Assembly (NCBI GenBank): GCA_913057765.1
Contig: CAJXPH010000186.1
Location: 1-5,684, forward strand
DNA from: an uncultured Campylobacteraceae bacterium
GTDB lineage: Bacteria > Campylobacterota > Campylobacteria > Campylobacterales > Arcobacteraceae
Length of the DNA stretch: 5,684 nucleotides
Direction: 5' to 3'
In this document: one piece after another, positions 1 through 5,191 of the stretch
Position numbering within the stretch: the first letter of the stretch is position 1
Layout of the letters: each line of letters opens with the position of its first letter
The notes under the pieces: generated by a model
What the model was told of the DNA's origin: nothing
The model's database searches: none
What the model saw: the letters and a program-made list of their open reading frames with translations, nothing else
Position numbers and translations under genes: made by a program

Positions 1-47
1 GAGATCCTCTCTGGTCTCGTGGGCTCGGAGATGTGTATAAGAGACAG
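1..47. other. Residual Illumina Nextera i7 adapter (non-genomic)
   Basis: This is library-adapter sequence, not genome. Bases 29-47 are the 19-bp Tn5 mosaic end (AGATGTGTATAAGAGACAG). Bases 14-28 are the Nextera read-2 primer part (GTCTCGTGGGCTCGG). Bases 6-13 (CCTCTCTG) sit where the i7 index lies and match the N708 index as I remember it. Bases 1-5 (GAGAT) are the end of the P7 oligo. The same block occurs inverted at the other end of the window. Genomic sequence starts at 48. Confidence 0.97.
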
Positions 48-82
48 ATACTAGAATACTAAAAAAATTAATAAGAGGTTTT
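48..82 (+). promoter_or_regulatory. exbB leader with Shine-Dalgarno site
   Basis: Only 35 genomic bases precede exbB. They are almost pure A/T and contain AAGAGG (73-78), a Shine-Dalgarno site 4 nt before the ATG. There is no room to identify a promoter. In Campylobacter, exbB lies just after atpC (established knowledge, from memory). Whether that holds here cannot be seen because the contig stops. Confidence 0.55.
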
Positions 83-559
83 ATGGATTTATTAGAATAT
101 ATTGAAAAAGGCGGAATCATCGTCTATATTTTGATTTTTTTAAATATTATAGGAATTACAATCATTATTTGGAAATTTTTTACAATACCTAGAAAAAGAG
201 CTATGGTAAAAAGAATTGCATCAAAAGTAGATACTACAAATATTAAAACATTAGAATTCCAAATAGAGTATGAAGTAAAAAGATTAGAAAGCGGTTTAAC
301 TTACATTAAGAACATTGCATCAATTGCTCCTTTACTTGGCTTACTTGGTACTGTATATGGAGTATATAAAGCATTTGAAGTAATTACTCAAAAAGGATTA
401 GGTGATCCAACTATATTCTCTGGGGGTATTTCAATTGCACTAATTACTACAATTACAGGACTAATTGTTGCAATTCCACATCATATTGCATATAACCATT
501 TTATTTCTATGATTGACACTATTGAATTAAAAGCTAAAAAAGAACTAATTGGTAACTAA
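83..559 (+). CDS. exbB: ExbB, MotA/TolQ/ExbB proton-channel subunit
   Basis: ExbB forms the proton channel that, with ExbD, uses the proton motive force to energise TonB-dependent uptake (iron-siderophore, haem or metal) through the outer membrane. At 158 aa it is the short form typical of Campylobacterota and lacks the long cytoplasmic loop and tail of E. coli ExbB (244 aa). Three membrane segments are visible at residues ~9-32, ~77-98 and ~112-136. The family core is clear: APLLGLLGTVYG (82-93) and the third helix ending GLIVAIP (126-132). By ungapped comparison with E. coli ExbB (offset 58), Thr148 corresponds to Thr90 and Thr181 to Thr123, while the helix-3 Glu176 position is Ile118. The ATG follows AAGAGG by 4 nt. 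The stop overlaps the exbD start by one base (TAATG), so the two are probably translationally coupled. TolQ is the main alternative; the lack of tolA, tolB or pal nearby and the short length favour ExbB. Confidence 0.88.
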   Translation: MDLLEYIEKGGIIVYILIFLNIIGITIIIWKFFTIPRKRAMVKRIASKVDTTNIKTLEFQIEYEVKRLESGLTYIKNIASIAPLLGLLGTVYGVYKAFEVITQKGLGDPTIFSGGISIALITTITGLIVAIPHHIAYNHFISMIDTIELKAKKELIGN

Positions 560-948
560 TGAAAAGACGTGAACAATTAGGAATGGATTTAACGGCTATT
601 ATAGATGTAGTTTTTATTTTATTAATCTTTTTTATAGTTACTTCAGTATTTAAAAAAGATGAACTTGCACTAGTTCTTGATTTACCTAAAGCAGATACAA
701 AAGCAGTAGAAGTAAAAGATGACCAAGTTTTTATAGAACTTAATGAAAGTAAATTAGCTATAAAAGGTATTGAAGTATCTTTTGAATCCTTAGAAGATAA
801 TCTAAAAGAGATTAAAGATAATAAAAAAGCTGTAATAGTACGAATTGATAAAAATACAAAATATGAAAGAGTAGTAAAGGTTTTAGATTTACTTCAAAAG
901 TATAATCTAAATAATTTAGCCTTAGTTACAGAAGAAAATAAAAACTAA
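559..948 (+). CDS. exbD: ExbD, TonB-system/Tol energiser subunit
   Basis: ExbD is the partner of ExbB: a single membrane helix sits inside the ExbB pore and a periplasmic domain contacts TonB. At 129 aa the protein has normal family length. The short cytoplasmic N-terminus (MKRREQLGMDLTAIID) leads into one transmembrane helix at ~12-30, which carries the expected proton-relay aspartate, Asp16 (counterpart of E. coli ExbD Asp25). Next come the usual L-P-x-A segment (42-45) and a periplasmic ExbD/TolR fold rich in Lys and Glu. Its ATG uses the last A of the exbB stop codon, indicating coupled translation and a roughly matched supply of both subunits. No tonB follows; the next gene is on the opposite strand, so TonB must be encoded elsewhere. 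TolR is the alternative for the same reasons as for ExbB. Confidence 0.88.
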   Translation: MKRREQLGMDLTAIIDVVFILLIFFIVTSVFKKDELALVLDLPKADTKAVEVKDDQVFIELNESKLAIKGIEVSFESLEDNLKEIKDNKKAVIVRIDKNTKYERVVKVLDLLQKYNLNNLALVTEENKN

Positions 949-969
949 GCGAAATGCTTAGTTTTTATT
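937..969. terminator. Bidirectional hairpin terminator between exbD and fba
   Basis: This is a perfect 14-bp stem (937-950 paired with 956-969) around a 5-base loop (GAAAT, 951-955). The stem has an A-rich left arm and a T-rich right arm, so it reads as a stem followed by a U-tract on both strands, as expected for a terminator serving two convergent genes. Only three pairs are G-C. The exbD stop (946-948) and the fba stop (complement of 958-960) lie in opposite arms and pair with each other. Confidence 0.8.
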
Positions 970-2025
970 AATAGAACAAAGGTCAGAATATGCAATTTCA
1001 AGTCTAGCAATTAATGCTTCTTGTCCTGCTCTTAACCATTTTCTTGGATCATAATATCCCTTATTAGGTTTATCTTCTCCCTTTGGATTTCCAATTTGTC
1101 CTTGTAAATAATCATGGTTTTTAGCTTCAAAAGCTCTTACTCCATCCCAAAATGCCCATTGAGTATCTGTATCAATATTCATTTTAATAACACCATAACC
1201 AATAGCTTCTCTAATTTCAGAAAGTTCAGAACCTGAACCACCATGGAATACAAAATCAACTGGCTCTATTTCTGTATTGTGTTTTTCTTGAATAAACTTT
1301 TGAGAGTTATCTAAAATCTTTGGACTTAGTACAACGTTTCCTGGTTTATATACACCATGTACATTTCCAAATGAAGCAGCTATTGTAAAGTTTTCAGACA
1401 CTTTACTTAACTCTTCGTATGCATAACATACTTCTTCTGGTTGTGTATATAGTAATGAGTTGTCAACATCAGAGTTATCAACTCCATCTTCTTCCCCACC
1501 AGTAATTCCTAACTCAATTTCAATCATCATATCAAGTTCATTCATAGTTTTAAAATAATCAACACATGTACCAATATTTTCTTCTAAAGACTCTTCTGAA
1601 AGGTCAAGCATATGAGAAGTGTATAAAGGACGTCCAGTTTTTTCAAAGTGTTCACGTCCAGCTTCTAATAAACCATCAATCCATGGTAAAAGTTTTCTAG
1701 CTGCATGGTCTGTATGTAAAATAACAGGAACGCCATAAGCTTTTGCCATTGTATGCACATGCATAGCACCGCTTATTCCACCTAAAACAGCAGCATCTGC
1801 TGTTTTAAGACCTTTTCCTGCAAAATACTGTGCTCCACCATTTGAAAACTGAACAATAATAGGAGAATTAACTTTTGCTGCTACTTCTAATACTGCATTT
1901 ACAGAATCAGTTCCTACAACATTTACAGCAGGAATTGCAAATTTATTTTCTTTAGCATATGCAAAAAGTTTTTTTGCTTCACTACCACTTAATACTCCAG
2001 CATCTACAACATCTAATACAGCCAA
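958..2025 (-). CDS. fba: Class II (IIA) fructose-bisphosphate aldolase
   Basis: This is a cytoplasmic, zinc-dependent aldolase that interconverts fructose 1,6-bisphosphate with glyceraldehyde 3-phosphate and dihydroxyacetone phosphate. In this phylum its role is thought to be largely gluconeogenic. The 355 aa align almost end to end with E. coli FbaA (359 aa). Visible active-site residues include Asp106 (catalytic) and His107 in LHTDHAARKLLPW, Glu171 in EIELG, the GGEEDGVDNS segment (176-185), His223 in ASFGNVHGVYKPGN, His261 in FHGGSGS (260-266), and NIDTDTQW (283-290) with Asn283. The start is TTG (complement of 2023-2025), chosen because a strong AAGGAG lies 5 nt upstream and because the N-terminus then matches FbaA in length. 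The gene lies 9 bp after the peb4 homologue, whose stop codon adjoins the Shine-Dalgarno site, so it is probably cotranscribed. It ends in the shared hairpin with exbD. Nothing looks damaged. Confidence 0.97.
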   Translation of the reverse strand: MAVLDVVDAGVLSGSEAKKLFAYAKENKFAIPAVNVVGTDSVNAVLEVAAKVNSPIIVQFSNGGAQYFAGKGLKTADAAVLGGISGAMHVHTMAKAYGVPVILHTDHAARKLLPWIDGLLEAGREHFEKTGRPLYTSHMLDLSEESLEENIGTCVDYFKTMNELDMMIEIELGITGGEEDGVDNSDVDNSLLYTQPEEVCYAYEELSKVSENFTIAASFGNVHGVYKPGNVVLSPKILDNSQKFIQEKHNTEIEPVDFVFHGGSGSELSEIREAIGYGVIKMNIDTDTQWAFWDGVRAFEAKNHDYLQGQIGNPKGEDKPNKGYYDPRKWLRAGQEALIARLEIAYSDLCSINKN

Positions 2026-2037
2026 CTTCTCTCCTTA
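2023..2037 (-). promoter_or_regulatory. fba Shine-Dalgarno and TTG start, fused to the peb4 stop
   Basis: Read on the minus strand, the peb4-like gene stops with TAA (2037-2035), which runs straight into AAGGAG (2036-2031). Five bases then separate this from the TTG initiator of fba (2025-2023). The strong ribosome site compensates for the weak start codon, and the arrangement allows ribosomes terminating on the first gene to re-initiate on fba. Confidence 0.75.
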
Positions 2038-2859
2038 CTTAATTACTATTTTTGCTTTTTTTCTTAAAGCATCTGCTTGTTTTTTAATATGAGCTTTAAA
2101 TTTTTGTTGTAATAAAACTTGGTTAATTTTATTTTTTACTTTGTCATAAGTTGAAGTTGTAGCACTAATTTTATCTTCTAGAAAAATAATATGATAACCA
2201 AATTGTGTTTTAACAGGAGTCTTAGAATATTTACCTTTAGTTAAAGATTTTGCTGCTTTTGAAAACTCTGGCACCATTTGTGTTTCAGGAAATTTTCCTA
2301 AATAACCACCTTTTGGACCACTTGGACCAACAGATTTAGTTTTTGCTAAATTAATAAATTCATCTTTTTTATTAGAAGCACTATCTAATACTTTAATTAA
2401 GGCTTTCGCTTCTTTTTCAGTTTTTATTAAAATATGTCTCGCTTCTAAAGTTGCAGGAACTTTAAATTTTGTTTTATTTGCATTATAATAAGCTTTTTTC
2501 TCTTTTTCTGAAACAGAAACTTTTTTATACTCTTTTTGCATCCAAACTTCTAATGCTAAATCTTTTTTTAATTTTTCTAAAGCATCTTTATATTGAACAT
2601 CAGCATCTACACCACTCTTCATGGCTTTTACACTTAATAGTTTTTTTTCTATTACTTGATCTAATACTTGATTTTTACTCTTTTTTGGTAGAGAATTAAA
2701 ATCAATATTTGGATTTCTTAATATAATAGCAACATCTTGTTTTGTAATATTATCACCATTTACACTTCCATATGATTCTGCAGCGTTTAATGTTGCTGAA
2801 GAAATTGCTATCGTAGCAATAAGACTTGAAACTAATTTTTTACTTGTAATTTTAATCAT
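2035..2859 (-). CDS. peb4: PEB4/Cbf2-like periplasmic peptidyl-prolyl isomerase chaperone (PpiC/SurA type)
   Basis: This is an exported protein of 274 aa, matching Campylobacter jejuni PEB4 (about 273 aa), a SurA-like chaperone that helps outer-membrane proteins fold. Residues 1-26/27 form a signal peptide: a Lys-rich start, a hydrophobic core (9-24) and an Ala-rich cleavage region (LNAAES). No Cys follows, so it is not a lipoprotein. A SurA_N-like helical segment spans ~28-120 and a parvulin (PpiC) domain ~138-229, with the hallmarks ARHILIK (140-146), GPKGGYLGKF (181-190), MVPEFSKAA (195-203) and FGYHIIFLED (220-229). A basic helical tail follows (~236-272). The ATG is preceded by AAGGAA with a 4-nt spacer. 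It is the first gene of a two-gene unit with fba, a neighbourhood I recall from C. jejuni (Cj0596-Cj0597) and H. pylori (HP0175-HP0176). In vivo isomerase activity cannot be judged from sequence. Confidence 0.92.
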   Translation of the reverse strand: MIKITSKKLVSSLIATIAISSATLNAAESYGSVNGDNITKQDVAIILRNPNIDFNSLPKKSKNQVLDQVIEKKLLSVKAMKSGVDADVQYKDALEKLKKDLALEVWMQKEYKKVSVSEKEKKAYYNANKTKFKVPATLEARHILIKTEKEAKALIKVLDSASNKKDEFINLAKTKSVGPSGPKGGYLGKFPETQMVPEFSKAAKSLTKGKYSKTPVKTQFGYHIIFLEDKISATTSTYDKVKNKINQVLLQQKFKAHIKKQADALRKKAKIVIK

Positions 2860-2889
2860 TATATTCCTTATTAATATTTAATAAACGAC

Positions 2890-2897
2890 ATTCTATC
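2890..2897 (-). promoter_or_regulatory. Probable sigma-70 -10 element for peb4-fba
   Basis: On the minus strand the sequence reads GATAGAATGTCG, with TAGAAT (2895-2890) as an extended -10 about 30 bp before the peb4 start codon. There is no good -35 hexamer, as is common for promoters of this phylum, which rely on AT-rich upstream tracts. The same GATAGAATG string appears at the divergent promoter near 3128, which supports both calls. Confidence 0.55.
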
Positions 2898-2901
2898 GTT
2901 A

Positions 2902-2922
2902 TTTTGTTAACAAAAGGTTAAT
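2902..2922. promoter_or_regulatory. Candidate operator at the peb4 promoter: palindrome plus GTTAA direct repeat
   Basis: TTTTGTTAACAAAA (2902-2915) is a perfect 14-bp palindrome. Overlapping it, GTTAAC (2906-2911) and GTTAAT (2917-2922) are separated by 5 bp, giving an 11-bp direct repeat, the spacing typical of OmpR/PhoB-type regulators. It covers the -35 region of the putative peb4 promoter. The neighbouring regulator is an obvious candidate to bind, but this is inference. Confidence 0.3.
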
Positions 2923-3095
2923 TTGATAAAAAGGAGGCTTTATAATTTGTTAAAATTAAGACTGTTTTTATTTTATCGAAATCTTTACATTTCCTTAATT
3001 ATGATAAAATGTAATATTTTTATACACAATTTCACTGTATTTTGTCTTATTTACTCCAAAATATATATCAAATTTTAAAAGATTTTAAAATTTAA

Positions 3096-3112
3096 CTTAA
3101 AAAGCCTTTAAA
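3096..3112. promoter_or_regulatory. Candidate HsrA/CosR-family box upstream of the response-regulator promoter
   Basis: CTTAAA-AAGCC-TTTAAA, which on the minus strand is TTTAAA-N5-TTTAAG: two near-identical hexamers with 11-bp phasing. It covers the -35 region of the putative promoter at 3125-3135. It resembles the TTTAAG-type direct repeat I recall for Helicobacter HsrA. Just upstream, ATTTTAAAA occurs twice with a 10-bp period (3072-3080 and 3082-3090). Low sequence complexity limits confidence. Confidence 0.35.
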
Positions 3113-3124
3113 TTTTACTATATT

Positions 3125-3135
3125 TATGATAGAAT
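3125..3135 (+). promoter_or_regulatory. Probable sigma-70 promoter -10 element for the two-component operon
   Basis: TATGATAGAAT, with TAGAAT (3130-3135) or the overlapping TATGAT (3125-3130) as the -10 hexamer, is followed by GCCGAC, where transcription would start near 3141. That gives an untranslated leader of about 50 nt. The region upstream is T- and A-tract rich with no consensus -35, as in many promoters of this phylum. Confidence 0.55.
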
Positions 3136-3145
3136 GCCGACAAAA

Positions 3146-3168
3146 TTTAAACTTAACTTAAATTTAAG
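3146..3168. promoter_or_regulatory. Candidate second HsrA/CosR-family box and palindrome in the leader
   Basis: TTTAAA-CTTAA-CTTAAA (3146-3162) is again a 6-5-6 direct repeat: the minus strand reads TTTAAG-N5-TTTAAA. It overlaps a perfect 12-bp palindrome, CTTAAATTTAAG (3157-3168). It lies just downstream of the presumed transcription start, a position suited to autorepression. Confidence 0.35.
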
Positions 3169-3192
3169 CTAAGGAATAAAAGGGATACCTAT

Positions 3193-3882
3193 ATGAGAAT
3201 ATTAATTATTGAAGACGAAATTACGTTAAATAGAACACTACAAGAAGGCTTAACTGACTTTGGTTACCAAGTAGATGCTGCTGAAAACTATAAAGATGCA
3301 GAATATTTTATTGACATTAGAAACTACGATTTAGTTTTAACTGACTGGATGCTACCAGATGGTGATGGAATTGAATTATGTAAAATTGTTAAAAACAGAA
3401 GCTCAAGAACTGCAGTTGTAATTTTATCTGCAAGAGATGACAAAGACTCAGAAATTGAAGCATTAAAATCAGGTGCTGATGATTATATTAAAAAACCATT
3501 TGATTTTGATATTTTACTTGCAAGAATTGAAGCAAGATTAAGATTTGGTGGAACAAATGTAATTGAAATTGAAGATTTAGTAATCAATCCAGATGAAGAA
3601 AAAATTGAATATAATGGTGAAGAGATTGAATTAAAAGGTAAACCTTTCGAAGTTTTAACTCACCTTGCAAGACACAGAGATCAAATTGTTTCAAAAGAGC
3701 AATTACTAGACGCAATCTGGGAAGAACCAGAATTAGTAACTCCAAACGTAATTGAAGTTGCAATTAACCAAATTAGACAAAAAATGGACAAACCATTAAA
3801 TATTTCAACTATTGAAACTATCAGAAGAAGAGGTTACAGATTTTGTTACCCAACAGCTGATGAAGAAAACCAAAAAGCTTAA
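3193..3882 (+). CDS. hsrA: OmpR-type response regulator of the HsrA/CosR family, with canonical receiver
   Basis: This is a cytoplasmic DNA-binding response regulator of 229 aa. Residues 1-115 are a receiver with every catalytic residue visible: acidic pair Glu7/Asp8, phosphoacceptor Asp51 (LVLTDWMLPDGDG), Ser79, Tyr98 and Lys101 (DDYIKKPF). Residues ~124-219 are a winged-helix Trans_reg_C domain. Its segments KGKPFEVLTHLARH, SKEQLLDAIWEEPE, NVIEVAINQIRQKM and RRRGYRFCYP are, as I recall them, nearly identical in Helicobacter HsrA (HP1043) and Campylobacter CosR, the essential homeostatic and oxidative-stress regulators. Those relatives are orphans with degenerate receivers; this one is not, and a histidine kinase gene follows after 16 bp. 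The ATG is set by AAAGGGA with a 7-nt spacer. Repeats around its promoter hint at autoregulation. Targets are unknown. I am confident of the OmpR type and fairly confident of HsrA/CosR orthology. Confidence 0.85.
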   Translation: MRILIIEDEITLNRTLQEGLTDFGYQVDAAENYKDAEYFIDIRNYDLVLTDWMLPDGDGIELCKIVKNRSSRTAVVILSARDDKDSEIEALKSGADDYIKKPFDFDILLARIEARLRFGGTNVIEIEDLVINPDEEKIEYNGEEIELKGKPFEVLTHLARHRDQIVSKEQLLDAIWEEPELVTPNVIEVAINQIRQKMDKPLNISTIETIRRRGYRFCYPTADEENQKA

Positions 3883-3898
3883 GAACTAGGCGATAATA

Positions 3899-5191
3899 AT
3901 GCAAGTGAAGAGCATATATAAACAGTTTTACCAAAAACTAATACTAGCTACTTCACTTCTTATTATAATTTTATCTTTTATTTTTTATGGATATACAAAA
4001 TCTACTATATATGAAGAATTAAAAGACTCTCTTCGTGCAGATGCTGAACTTATAACAAAAATCAGTAAGAATTCAAATACAAATACAAATAATTTTAGTG
4101 TAATAACACATAATGGAATAAACGTAGACATAATAATATTAAAACATGTGCCTCAAAATCCCTTTACTGCATACAAGATTAAGAAAAACAATTTTATGCA
4201 AATATTGCATCCATTTGATAAAGAAAAAAATCAATATATAAAAATTTCTAAAAATATAGACTCTTCTATTCAAATGTTAAATAAAATATTTAACAACCTA
4301 TTTTTAATCTCACTTGGTGGTTTAATCATGGTTATATTATATGCCTTTACAGTCTCGAAAACTCTTTTAAAACCTATTATTCAATTAACAAAAAAACTTT
4401 CAAATATGGATGAGAATTTTTTAACACAGATCAATAAAAATAATTTACCTATAGAATTTCATCCATTAGCAAACTCTATTAACTCTCTTACAACAAGAAT
4501 TGAAACAAATATTAGATTTAAGAAAGAGTTATTTATTGGAGTTGCCCATGAATTAAAGACTCCATTGGCAGTAATGAAATTAAAAAATGAAGTTACATTA
4601 ATGAAAGAAAGAGAACCTGCAAAATATAAAGAGACTTTGAAATTAAGTGTTGACCAAATAAATGACATGAATAAAATGATTAGTTCTATTTTAGATATTG
4701 GTCGTGCAGAGGGTGCTCAATTTGAAAAAGCTGAGGAGCTTGATTTAGTTCAATATTTACAAAGAAAAACAAACGATTATAGAATGTTAAGCGCAAAGAA
4801 AAAGATAATTCTTACATTTTTTGCTAATGTTAATCACCACGAGGTATTTGTTCAACCTACTTTATTAAATCAAATTATTCAAAATTTTGTACAAAATGCT
4901 ATAAAATTCACTCCAGATGATAAAGCAATTGCAATTAGATTAGAAAAAATCAAAAATAGTACGGTAATAAGTATTACTGATGAAGGTCAAGGAATTAATG
5001 AAGAAATTGATCTTTTTGCACCATTTAAAAGAATGGGTGAAGAAAGTGGAGCAGGACTTGGTTTATTCCTAGCTAAAAATGCTTCAGATGCACTAGGAGC
5101 AACTATCACATTAAAAAATAGAACAGATGGTAAAACAGGATGTATTGCTACTGTTATATTAACAAATACACCTGCTTGTAAAGTTAGTTAA
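3899..5191 (+). CDS. Sensor histidine kinase, probable partner of the upstream regulator
   Basis: This is an inner-membrane HisKA-type kinase of 430 aa that should autophosphorylate on His217 and pass phosphate to the upstream regulator. Membrane helix 1 is at ~13-32 and helix 2 at ~132-152, enclosing a periplasmic loop of about 100 residues (33-131) that I cannot match to a known sensor domain. A HAMP-like linker (~153-205, with LLKPI at 156-160) leads to the H box FIGVAHELKTPL (212-223). An ATPase domain follows with N box NFVQNAIKFT (329-338), G1 DEGQGI (361-366), F box APFKR (374-378) and G2 GAGLGLFLAK (384-393). All catalytic boxes look intact. It begins 16 bp after the regulator stop with a modest AGGCGA ribosome site, so the two are almost certainly cotranscribed. 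The loop contains an NSNTNTNN stretch from a hexanucleotide repeat. The 3' end overlaps the convergent gene by 8 bp. The stimulus is unknown. Confidence 0.92.
   Translation: MQVKSIYKQFYQKLILATSLLIIILSFIFYGYTKSTIYEELKDSLRADAELITKISKNSNTNTNNFSVITHNGINVDIIILKHVPQNPFTAYKIKKNNFMQILHPFDKEKNQYIKISKNIDSSIQMLNKIFNNLFLISLGGLIMVILYAFTVSKTLLKPIIQLTKKLSNMDENFLTQINKNNLPIEFHPLANSINSLTTRIETNIRFKKELFIGVAHELKTPLAVMKLKNEVTLMKEREPAKYKETLKLSVDQINDMNKMISSILDIGRAEGAQFEKAEELDLVQYLQRKTNDYRMLSAKKKIILTFFANVNHHEVFVQPTLLNQIIQNFVQNAIKFTPDDKAIAIRLEKIKNSTVISITDEGQGINEEIDLFAPFKRMGEESGAGLGLFLAKNASDALGATITLKNRTDGKTGCIATVILTNTPACKVS
4074..4091 (+). repeat. Three tandem CAAATA hexanucleotides inside the kinase gene
   Basis: CAAATA is repeated three times without interruption (4074-4079, 4080-4085, 4086-4091), encoding the Asn/Thr-rich stretch near residues 60-65 in the periplasmic loop. 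The unit is two codons long, so copy-number changes would keep the frame and alter only the loop length. With three copies, instability is only a possibility. Confidence 0.6.

Larger units (their letters stand above)
2860..3192. other. Divergent intergenic control region between peb4-fba and the two-component operon
   Basis: These 333 extremely AT-rich bases hold no convincing gene. They contain a minus-strand promoter for peb4 near 2890-2897, a probable plus-strand promoter near 3125-3135 and a possible second one near 3000-3010. They also contain a 14-bp perfect palindrome (2902-2915), an 8-bp-armed inverted repeat (2985-2992 and 3007-3014), a 10-bp tandem repeat (3072-3090) and several TTAA-core direct repeats with 11-bp phasing. 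A 43-codon TTG-initiated reading frame (2947-3078) follows an AAGGAGG, but its composition is what AT-rich DNA gives by chance. Confidence 0.7.

Noticed and set aside
83..948. TolQ-TolR of a Tol-Pal system
   Set aside because: No tolA, tolB or pal follows and the short ExbB length fits the epsilon ExbB group better; the possibility is noted in the entries but not preferred.
2469..2699. Plus-strand 76-codon open frame
   Set aside because: It lies wholly antisense to the peb4-like gene, which has clear signal-peptide and parvulin motifs; the Leu/Phe-rich product is the shadow of Lys/Glu-rich coding sequence.
2941..2946. Consensus TATAAT as the main plus-strand promoter
   Set aside because: No -35-like hexamer lies at 16-18 bp, and in such AT-rich DNA the hexamer is expected by chance; the element at 3125-3135 is better placed for the operon.
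2985..3014. Fur box
   Set aside because: The arms do not resemble the GATAAT-type Fur repeat closely enough; kept only as an unassigned inverted repeat.
3041..3120. Riboswitch or structured RNA leader for the two-component operon
   Set aside because: The sequence is almost entirely A/T tracts and short repeats, with no G/C-rich paired helices of a known riboswitch class.
4459..4668. Minus-strand 69-codon open frame
   Set aside because: It is antisense to the HAMP/H-box part of the histidine kinase and has no recognisable motif.
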